The notes under the pieces were generated by a model, which searched no databases, was not told the origin of the DNA, and was given only the letters and a program-made list of their open reading frames with translations. A program made the position numbers and the translations under genes. From assembly GCA_013815575.1 (NCBI GenBank), contig JACDFX010000191.1, positions 1 to 5,023 on the forward strand: DNA of 5,023 bases, read 5' to 3'. Source of the stretch: Rubrobacter sp. (GTDB lineage: Bacteria > Actinomycetota > Rubrobacteria > Rubrobacterales > Rubrobacteraceae). How positions within the stretch are numbered: the first letter of the stretch is position 1; every line of letters begins with the position of its first letter. Shown here piece by piece: positions 1-4,806 of the stretch.

Positions 1-499
1 GGGCTTCCCCTTCACGAGGCCCCCGTGCCGGATCGCACCCCAACCCGTCGAGACCGGGCCGAACGACGCGAACACGGGCGGCAGGAGCTCCTCTATTCAG
101 CAAGACCTCCATTCCGTGCTGGCTCACGGTGACGAGCCGATCCGACCGTAGAAGGGGCATTTCGAACTGGCGCTCCCGGTCTGCGGCCAAGGGGTCGGCG
201 ACGCCGGGGAGCTCGTGGACCAGCGCCACGACGGGGCGGCCGGACCTCCAGCGGTCCAGGTGGGGGGCGACGACGATGCGGGCGAGCGCGTCCACCACAA
301 CGACGTCGGAGCGGGCCGGGTCGAACTCATCGCCAAAGGCCGGCGCCGCCGAGGCCTGATCCCCCGGTTCCGCACCACAGGGAACGGAGGTCTCCACTTT
401 CACGCCCCTCTCTTCCAAACCCTCCAGCAGACGCCTGTTGTACAGGTAGCCGCCGGTAAGGCGGTCCGTGTCTCCCACCGTGACGAAGGCGACGCGCAA
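1..499 (-). CDS. Family 4 glycosyltransferase, N-terminal part (runs off left edge)
   Basis: Predicted GT-B fold glycosyltransferase that would move a sugar from a nucleotide-sugar donor to an acceptor in the cytoplasm; donor and acceptor cannot be read from sequence. 166 codons are visible. The start MRVAFVTVGDTDRLTGGYLYNRRLLEGL (residues 1-28) is the typical first beta strand plus the glycine-rich acceptor loop of GT4 enzymes. LVHELPG lies at 93-99. RLVTVSQHGMEVLL (121-134) followed by VRVVRPGLDG (143-152) is the usual bridge into the C-terminal donor-binding domain, which lies outside the window. The start is TTG, chosen because it gives the family N-terminus exactly. It lies 2 bases after the stop of the PTPS-like gene, so translational coupling is likely; a GGGAG about 13 bases upstream is a poor Shine-Dalgarno. 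As the last visible gene of the operon, it suggests that the pathway product is glycosylated. GT4 assignment is good; substrate unknown. Confidence 0.85.
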   Translation of the reverse strand, partial: MRVAFVTVGDTDRLTGGYLYNRRLLEGLEERGVKVETSVPCGAEPGDQASAAPAFGDEFDPARSDVVVVDALARIVVAPHLDRWRSGRPVVALVHELPGVADPLAADRERQFEMPLLRSDRLVTVSQHGMEVLLNRGAPAARVRVVRPGLDGLGCDPARGPREGEA

Positions 500-501
500 G
501 G

Positions 502-879
502 TCAGCCGAGGGCTCCCTCGCGGGCGGCGTAGACCTGCGACGACTCCCAGACCCGCACCGTGAGCGAGGCGAGGCCGCGTCCCCGCAGGGAAGGTGAGAT
601 CCCATCCCAACAGAACCCTGCCACGACCTCGGCGGTGGTGTTCTTGCCGGCCAGCCCCGGGACCTCGTCGAGATCCCGGTAGTCTAGCGTGGCTGCGATA
701 CCGCTCACCGTCTCGCGGAGCCCGCCTATGTCCAGCAGCGTGCCGTCCTCCGCGAGCCTCTCGCCGCGCACGAGGGCCTCCAGCCTGTACGTGTGGCCGT
801 GGGTGCGGGCCGCCGGCCCGAAATTCCCCTTGAGGCGGTGGGCCGCCTCGAACGCCGCCGCGACGTATACCTCGTACAT
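502..879 (-). CDS. 6-pyruvoyl/6-carboxytetrahydropterin synthase-like protein lacking the catalytic Cys and His
   Basis: 125-residue protein of the PTPS/QueD (T-fold) family, whose members act on 7,8-dihydroneopterin triphosphate. FEAAH (10-14) and HGH (27-29) supply the three zinc histidines H14, H27 and H29. TTAE (81-84) and E112 in VWESS match the pterin-anchoring end of the family. Two catalytic residues are missing: the Cys four residues before HGH is Ala (A23, in FGPAARTHGH), and the His of the LDH motif is Tyr (LDYRDL, D66-Y67). The Glu that replaces Cys in PTPS-III enzymes is also absent. It may therefore do a different reaction or only bind a pterin-like ligand. From memory (not checked), actinobacterial relatives share the FGPA-R-HG motif and the LNYRNLD motif. 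The ATG overlaps the dehydrogenase stop by one base (TGATG) and has a strong SD; upstream in-frame starts would add non-family sequence. queD and ptpS are poor names for it. Confidence 0.88.
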   Translation of the reverse strand: MYEVYVAAAFEAAHRLKGNFGPAARTHGHTYRLEALVRGERLAEDGTLLDIGGLRETVSGIAATLDYRDLDEVPGLAGKNTTAEVVAGFCWDGISPSLRGRGLASLTVRVWESSQVYAAREGALG

Positions 880-1922
880 CAAACCTCCCCGTAATCGAAG
901 ACGACCTGCACGGCCCCGCCATTGCCCCCATCGAGCATTCGGTAGATCCCGGGCGCCTCCCCGAACGGCACCCTGTGGGAGACGAGGGAATCGAGCGGGA
1001 TCCGCGGGTCTTGTAGAAACGAGATCACGGCCCCCGACCTCCGCCCCCTGTCCCACCGCACCGAGAGCTCCGGCGCTACCATCCCTACCTGCGACGACTT
1101 TATCTTCACCCTTCCCCGGTGGAAGTGTTCGCCGAGGGGTAGGCCGACCGGCCTAGTCCCGTACCAGGACGCGGCCACCACCGTCCCCTCGAACGCCACG
1201 CACTCCACCGCCGCCCCCAGCGCCGCGCCCGACCCGCTCGCCTCCACCGCGGCGTCCGCCCCGCGTCCGCCCGTCGCCCCGTACACGCGCTCCTTCAGGT
1301 CGTCCTCCGGCCCCCAGGCCGCGTCCGCGCCCATCTTCAGGGCGAGCAGCCGGCGTTCGGGCCTGGGCTCTACCACGAGGATCGGAGAGATCCCGGCCAT
1401 CCCTAACAGCCGGGTTACAAGCAGCCCAACCACGCCCCCGCCGAAGACCACCACCGTCTCGCCGAGGCGCGCGGGGGTGTCGTGGACGACGTTGAGGGCC
1501 GTCTCCATGTTGGCGAAAAAGACGGCCCGCAAGGGGTCGAGGGTCTCGGGCAGGCGTACCGGGAACCCGGCGGGGACGGTAAAGACGTCCTGGTGCGGGT
1601 GGTGGACGAAGACGGGGTCTCCGGGCGAGAGGTTTTCGACGCCCGGCCCCGTGTCCAGGACGCGGCCGGCGGAGGCGTAGCCGTGCTTGATCGGGAACGA
1701 GAAGTCCCCCGCGAAGGTCGGGAGGTCGAGCGGGAGTTCCTCTGGAACCTCGCCCCGGTAGACGAGCATCTCGGTACCGTGGCTGACGGCCGAGAGAACC
1801 GCCCTGACGCGCACCTCGCCGGGACCGGGGGCGGGCGCGGTCTCTGGGAAGATCTCCGCGACGCGCCGGGCGGAGAACCAGAGGGCCCTCGCTTTCAGGC
1901 TATCCCGCGCGGCTGACCTCAT
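879..1922 (-). CDS. MDR-superfamily dehydrogenase, BchC-like, without visible zinc ligands
   Basis: 347-residue medium-chain dehydrogenase/reductase, expected to be a soluble NAD(P)(H)-dependent oxidoreductase. The N-terminal GroES-like domain spans about 11-150 (PGPGEVRVRAVLSAVSHGTEMLVYRG, 32-57; FPIKHGYASAGRV, 76-88; VFVHHPHQDVFTVPAG, 104-119). The Rossmann domain starts at about 157 with VVVFGGGVVGLL (157-168), and the second strand ends in VVEP with E185, which suggests NAD(H) preference. The only cysteine is C241. The usual catalytic Cys is Ser47 (SAVSHGTE), the GHE motif reads HGY, and the four-Cys structural zinc loop is absent. SHGTE and HPHQ are features I associate with the bacteriochlorophyllide-dehydrogenase-like subgroup annotated loosely as 'zinc-binding alcohol dehydrogenase'. 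The ATG has GGAG close upstream and overlaps the reductase gene by 23 bp; no other start codon precedes the conserved KARALWF. It probably oxidises or reduces a hydroxyl/carbonyl on the pathway intermediate; substrate unknown. Confidence 0.88.
   Translation of the reverse strand: MRSAARDSLKARALWFSARRVAEIFPETAPAPGPGEVRVRAVLSAVSHGTEMLVYRGEVPEELPLDLPTFAGDFSFPIKHGYASAGRVLDTGPGVENLSPGDPVFVHHPHQDVFTVPAGFPVRLPETLDPLRAVFFANMETALNVVHDTPARLGETVVVFGGGVVGLLVTRLLGMAGISPILVVEPRPERRLLALKMGADAAWGPEDDLKERVYGATGGRGADAAVEASGSGAALGAAVECVAFEGTVVAASWYGTRPVGLPLGEHFHRGRVKIKSSQVGMVAPELSVRWDRGRRSGAVISFLQDPRIPLDSLVSHRVPFGEAPGIYRMLDGGNGGAVQVVFDYGEV
884..890 (-). promoter_or_regulatory. Ribosome binding site of the PTPS-like gene
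   Basis: GGGGAGG on the minus strand, 4 bases before the ATG at 879. It sits inside the last codons of the dehydrogenase gene and fixes the ATG in the TGATG overlap as the start. The alternative longer frame, open back to 1056, has no such site. Confidence 0.7.
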
Positions 1923-2628
1923 CGCGCTCCGCGGGGTACTCGACGCGGCCTTCCAGGAGCAGGTCCCCGCCGCGCGGCGTGAAGGTGACGTCCGTCAGGC
2001 AGAGGGACCTCGCGAGGTCCCGGATACCGAGGTCGCCGACCGCTTCTATCCCGGCACCGAGAATCTTCGGCGCCACGCAAACGGCCAGACGGTCCACGAA
2101 CCTCTCGCGCAAGAGGGCGGTTATGAGGGCGGCCCCTCCCTCGACCATCACGGAGCGCACCCCGAGGCCGCCCAGACGCCCGAGGATGGCGCCGAGGTCC
2201 ACCCCGCCATCCGGGCCGGAGGGTAGTCGCATGACCGTCGCACCGAGCGACTCGGCCTCCCGACAGCGCTCTTGGGGGGCGCGGCCGTTGACGGCGAGGA
2301 CGGTACCCCTCGCGGCGCCACCGGCCAGGACGGCCGCGTCCATCCGGGTCCGCAGGGAGCTGTCCACGACCACCCGCAGGGGGTTCTCGCCCGAAGCGAG
2401 TCGGACGGTGAGGCGTGGGTCGTCCCGGGCGACAGTGCCGGCGCCTACCATGACGGCGTCGTGCGAGGCGCGCATCTCGTGGGAGACGCAGAGCGAGTCG
2501 GGGGCGCTGATCCACTGCGAGCTCCCGTCCAGGGTCGCCAGGCGCCCGTCGAGGGTCTGGGCGTAGCTTACTGTGACGGCCGGACGCTCGATACTCTCTA
2601 CCTCCTTCCCTGTCTCGAAGGTTAGCAC
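1900..2628 (-). CDS. RibD C-terminal-domain reductase (stand-alone pyrimidine/pterin reductase-like)
   Basis: Up to 242 residues, one complete RibD C-terminal (dihydrofolate reductase-fold) domain with no deaminase domain. Family members reduce the ribosyl group of diaminopyrimidine nucleotides in riboflavin synthesis with NADPH, but stand-alone copies also serve other pathways. Motifs: VTVSYAQTLDGRLAT (18-32), QWIS (38-41), HEMRASHDAVMVGAGTVARDDPRLTVR (50-76), the cofactor-side MVEGGAALITALL (161-173), and VAPKILGAG (185-193). The length from VTVSYAQ to the end is normal for the domain. The start is doubtful. The longest frame begins at GTG 2628, which has no SD in front. A perfect SD at 2600-2607 lies 7 bases before an in-frame ATC (2592), which would give IERPAVTVSYAQTLDG (initiated with Met), close to how such proteins usually begin. 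No other ATG, GTG or TTG occurs before residue 52. First gene of the leftward operon; its 3' end overlaps the dehydrogenase start by 23 bp. Product identity firm, substrate not. Confidence 0.88.
   Translation of the reverse strand: MLTFETGKEVESIERPAVTVSYAQTLDGRLATLDGSSQWISAPDSLCVSHEMRASHDAVMVGAGTVARDDPRLTVRLASGENPLRVVVDSSLRTRMDAAVLAGGAARGTVLAVNGRAPQERCREAESLGATVMRLPSGPDGGVDLGAILGRLGGLGVRSVMVEGGAALITALLRERFVDRLAVCVAPKILGAGIEAVGDLGIRDLARSLCLTDVTFTPRGGDLLLEGRVEYPAERDEVSRAG
2600..2607 (-). promoter_or_regulatory. Perfect Shine-Dalgarno inside the annotated 5' end of the RibD-like gene
   Basis: AAGGAGGT on the minus strand is an 8-base complement of the 16S rRNA 3' end. It lies downstream of GTG 2628 and 7 bases before an in-frame ATC codon (2592-2590). 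This argues that translation starts at the ATC, or that the base at 2590 is really C, making an ATG. Confidence 0.6.
2619..2624 (-). promoter_or_regulatory. Possible -10 box of the leftward operon
   Basis: TAACCT on the minus strand fits the actinobacterial TAnnnT pattern. It would place the transcription start at about 2612, just before the SD at 2600-2607, giving a leader of about 20 bases to ATC 2592. The nearest -35-like sequence (TTGTGC, 2650-2645) is 20 bases away and weak. If correct, GTG 2628 would not be in the mRNA. Confidence 0.3.
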
Positions 2629-2665
2629 GGGCTATGGATGCCGCGCACAAGACTTTACGCAGACG

Positions 2666-2671
2666 TATACT
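2666..2671 (+). promoter_or_regulatory. -10 box of folB, placed for a leaderless transcript
   Basis: TATACT matches the sigma-70 -10 consensus at five of six positions. It ends 7 bases before the ATG at 2679, so transcription would begin at or within about two bases of the start codon. There is no SD before that ATG. No good -35 hexamer is visible 17 bases upstream. Leaderless mRNAs with TAnnnT just before the start codon are common in actinobacteria. Confidence 0.5.
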
Positions 2672-2678
2672 GCATCGG

Positions 2679-3059
2679 ATGAACGGAGAGAGCCACGACC
2701 GCATCCTCCTTGAAGGCATGATTTTCCACGGACACCACGGCATCCTGCCCGCCGAGCGCGAACTCGGGCAACCCTTCGTCGTGGACATCGAGCTCCGCCT
2801 GGACCTCAGGCCCGCCGGCCTCTCGGACGATCTGGCAAAGACGGTGGACTACGGCGAGGTCCACCGCCTGGCGAAGCAGGTCGTGGAGGGGGAGCCCGCC
2901 GGCCTCACGGAGACCGTCGCCGAGCGCATAGCCAACGCGACCCTCGAAGAGTATCCCCTCGTGGACGTCGTGCGGGTGAAGGTAAAGAAGCCCAACGTCA
3001 GGCTCGGTGACACCGTGCTCGACGGCTCCGCCGTGGAGATCCTGCGCCGCAAGTCCTGA
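2679..3059 (+). CDS. folB: Dihydroneopterin aldolase
   Basis: 126-residue cytoplasmic enzyme of folate synthesis that splits 7,8-dihydroneopterin into 6-hydroxymethyl-7,8-dihydropterin and glycolaldehyde; family members form ring-shaped oligomers. The protein opens DRILLEGMIFHGHHGILPAERELGQPF (7-33), where the Glu of LPAE matches the conserved active-site Glu. VDYGEV carries the active-site Tyr, LTETVAERIA the pterin-anchoring Glu, and VKKPNVRLGDTV the catalytic Lys. All expected residues are present and the length is normal. An earlier in-frame ATG (2634) would add MDAAHKTLRRRILHR, which is outside the family; ATG 2679 is preferred because a -10 box sits right before it. No other folate gene (folE, folP, folK) is visible. 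Instead folB is divergent from an operon with a PTPS-like and a RibD-like gene, so it may also feed or drain that pterin-like pathway (inference). Confidence 0.93.
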   Translation: MNGESHDRILLEGMIFHGHHGILPAERELGQPFVVDIELRLDLRPAGLSDDLAKTVDYGEVHRLAKQVVEGEPAGLTETVAERIANATLEEYPLVDVVRVKVKKPNVRLGDTVLDGSAVEILRRKS

Positions 3060-3166
3060 ACCCAGAACCACCCGTGCCAGTGCTGCGTATTTACTCCTGA
3101 GAAGAGCCCGCACAGCACGAACATAGCCCATTTGCGGGATGGGTCCGTGACCGCCCAGGTCCATAC
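3060..3166 (+). other. folB-acyltransferase intergenic gap with small inverted repeats
   Basis: No gene is supported here. The sequence is visibly less GC-rich than its neighbours. CCCAT/ATGGG (3127-3131 and 3139-3143, 7-base loop) and GGTC/GACC (3142-3145 and 3149-3152, 3-base loop) can form short hairpins. GTGCTG and CAGCAC further upstream are a loose pair. No T-run follows any of them, so none is a convincing intrinsic terminator. CATACT at 3162-3167 resembles a -10 box but overlaps the proposed TTG start of the next gene. Confidence 0.35.
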
Positions 3167-4099
3167 TTGAGTTATTTGGTGGACCACGCAACAGGGAGAG
3201 ACGCTCTGGAGAATACGCACACGTTTCCCGTCGTGGCGCGGGCACCGGTACGCGAAGAGCGGATCGAGGCGCTGGCGAGGCTCTGCGCGGGGGACCTGAT
3301 CTCAGCTTTCGGGCTGGGGGATCTGGGTCCCGGCGCCGTCCGGTCCCTACTCGAGATCCTCTCCTCCGTGCCGGCGCGGCGGCTGGCGGGCCAGATCTCG
3401 ACCTACGACGTCATCGTCGGGAATTCCGGCCTCCCCGCCGGCGGTGCCTGGGCACTGGAGCAGATGGCCCGTGACGTCGTGGTTGAAGGGGCGGAACGCG
3501 TGCCGCGTGAAGGACCACTACTCGTCGTCTCCAATCATCCTGGCCTGGCCGACGCCGTCGCCCTCTTCGCCGCGATGCCCAGGGACGACTTGAGGGTGAT
3601 CGCCGCGGAGCGGCCCCTCCTCTCCGCGCTCCCGAACACCTCCCGGGCCTTGATCACAATAGAGTCCCCCAGCGGCCGCTCCGGGGCCGCCAGGGCTGCG
3701 GCCCGCCACCTCCGGAACGGCGGCGCGGTTATCACCTTCCCCGGCGGCAGGATAGAGCCGGACCCGGCTGTGCTGCCAGGGGCGTCCGAGGCGCTCGGGG
3801 CCTGGTCGGGCAGCGTGGACCTCTTCGCCCGGCTCGTCCCGAGCCTGACCGTCGTCCCGGCGGTGGTGAGCGGCGTGATCTCACCCGCCGCCCTCCGCAA
3901 CCCCCTGGCCCTCCTCCGCCGCGACCCCCGCGACCGGGCCTGGCTCTCCGCCACCCTCCAGATGCTCGTGCCGGCCCTCAGAGACGTCACGACCAGGGTC
4001 GAGTTCGGCCCCCCGCTGCAGGCCGCCGGTAAAGTGCCTGTGAGCCGCAGAACCGTCGAGGAGGCGCGGCGCATCATCGAGAGCCTCGGGGCGCGCTAG
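3167..4099 (+). CDS. PlsC-like (lysophospholipid/glycerolipid) acyltransferase family protein
   Basis: Up to 310 residues, likely acting at the inner face of the membrane to pass an acyl group to a glycerol- or lysolipid-type acceptor. The acyltransferase domain begins at about 104 (VVVEGAERVPREGPLLVVSNHPGLADAV). It holds the HX4D catalytic motif as H124-PGLA-D129, a substrate-binding FPGGRIEPD (191-199) in place of the common FPEG, and VVPAVVSGV (229-237) as the fourth block. About 100 residues precede the domain, with RRLAGQISTYDVIVGNSGLPAGGAWALE (71-98), a region I associate with a subgroup of bacterial PlsC-like proteins. No clear membrane helix is seen. The start is uncertain. TTG 3167 has only AGG 8 bases upstream, and GTG 3179 or GTG 3233 are possible; conserved-looking sequence begins at about residue 31. 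The stop overlaps the MFS start by one base. Exact acceptor unknown. Confidence 0.8.
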   Translation: MSYLVDHATGRDALENTHTFPVVARAPVREERIEALARLCAGDLISAFGLGDLGPGAVRSLLEILSSVPARRLAGQISTYDVIVGNSGLPAGGAWALEQMARDVVVEGAERVPREGPLLVVSNHPGLADAVALFAAMPRDDLRVIAAERPLLSALPNTSRALITIESPSGRSGAARAAARHLRNGGAVITFPGGRIEPDPAVLPGASEALGAWSGSVDLFARLVPSLTVVPAVVSGVISPAALRNPLALLRRDPRDRAWLSATLQMLVPALRDVTTRVEFGPPLQAAGKVPVSRRTVEEARRIIESLGAR

Positions 4100-4806
4100 T
4101 GTGCCGCCCGGCCGCGACGACCTTCCTGTTCGTCACGGTCTTCGTGGATATGCTCGGCTACGGCCTCGTCGTTCCGCTCCTGCCTTTCTACGCCGGGGGG
4201 CTCGCCAACGGGGCGGTCCTCGTCGGGGCCCTGGGCTCCCTCTACGCCACGATGCAGTTCTTCGGCGGCCCCTTCCTGGCAGGCCTCTCGGACCGCGTAG
4301 GGCGACGCCCCGTGCTCGTCGTCTGCCTCCTCGGAGCTTCCCTCGCCTACGCGCTGCTCGGGCTCGCCGGGACCCTCTCGCTCGTCGTCGTGGCCGTGGC
4401 GCTCGCGGGGGCGGCGGGCGGGACGCAGGCGACCGCCCAGGCGTTTATCGCGGACAGCACCCCGCCCGAAGACCGGGCGAGGGGCCTCGGCCTCGTCGGG
4501 GCTGCCTTCGGGCTCGGCCTGATGGCCGGGCCGCTGTTCGGCGGCCTCCTTAGCCTCCACTCTCTCCACGCCCCGGCCCTCGCCGCCTCCGGCCTCGCGC
4601 TCCTGAACGCGGCCTTCGGTCTCTTCGTCCTGCCGGAGTCCCTGCCCGAAGGGCGCAGATCCCGCACCCCGCTCCTCCGTCTGGACCCCTTCTCCGGGCT
4701 CGTCCGGACGGTCAGGATGGGCGGCACGGGCCCGCTCCTCCTCGCCGTCTTTCTGCTGAACCTCTCCTTTACGGGGTTTCTCTACCACAAACCCGCCAGA
4801 GGTTAG
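4099..4806 (+). CDS. MFS transporter (DHA1/TetA-like), truncated in TM7, probable pseudogene
   Basis: Inner-membrane secondary transporter, probably a proton-driven exporter in its intact form. The N-terminal half is well formed: TM1 about 7-31 (FVDMLGYGLVVPLLPFYA), TM2 40-62, motif A GLSDRVGRRP (62-71), TM3 72-90, TM4 93-112, the loop ATAQAFIADSTPPEDRARG (111-129), TM5 130-152, TM6 158-179, a basic central loop (186-207), and TM7 from 211 (GPLLLAVFLLNLSFTGFL). The protein then ends after YHKPARG at 235 residues, whereas the family is about 390-420 with 12 helices. The last residues do not look like a helix, and neither of the other two frames continues MFS-like sequence. A truncation or insertion at about 4780 is the simplest reading; a working half-transporter is less likely. 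The GTG start overlaps the acyltransferase stop (TAGTG), so the two genes form an operon; GC drops right after the stop. Confidence 0.82.
   Translation: MCRPAATTFLFVTVFVDMLGYGLVVPLLPFYAGGLANGAVLVGALGSLYATMQFFGGPFLAGLSDRVGRRPVLVVCLLGASLAYALLGLAGTLSLVVVAVALAGAAGGTQATAQAFIADSTPPEDRARGLGLVGAAFGLGLMAGPLFGGLLSLHSLHAPALAASGLALLNAAFGLFVLPESLPEGRRSRTPLLRLDPFSGLVRTVRMGGTGPLLLAVFLLNLSFTGFLYHKPARG

Noticed and set aside
509..520. GAGGGctCCCTC inverted repeat before the glycosyltransferase start
   Set aside because: The two-base centre is too short for a hairpin and the repeat is explained by coding sequence of the PTPS-like gene.
880..1056. N-terminal extension of the PTPS-like protein back to 1056
   Set aside because: The added 59 residues are Arg/Gly-rich and overlap the dehydrogenase coding end; a strong SD and the family start point to ATG 879.
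1482..1916. Plus-strand frame (144 codons) opposite the dehydrogenase
   Set aside because: No family motif or ribosome binding site, and the opposite strand has a well-supported gene.
1919..2788. Long minus-strand frame (289 codons) overlapping the RibD-like and folB genes
   Set aside because: Arg/Pro/Gly-rich composition and out of frame with the RibD-like gene; it also runs antisense into folB.
4096..4788. Long minus-strand frame (230 codons) opposite the MFS gene
   Set aside because: Very rich in Arg, Glu and Gly with no recognisable motif; it mirrors the codon structure of the MFS gene, a usual antisense shadow in high-GC DNA.
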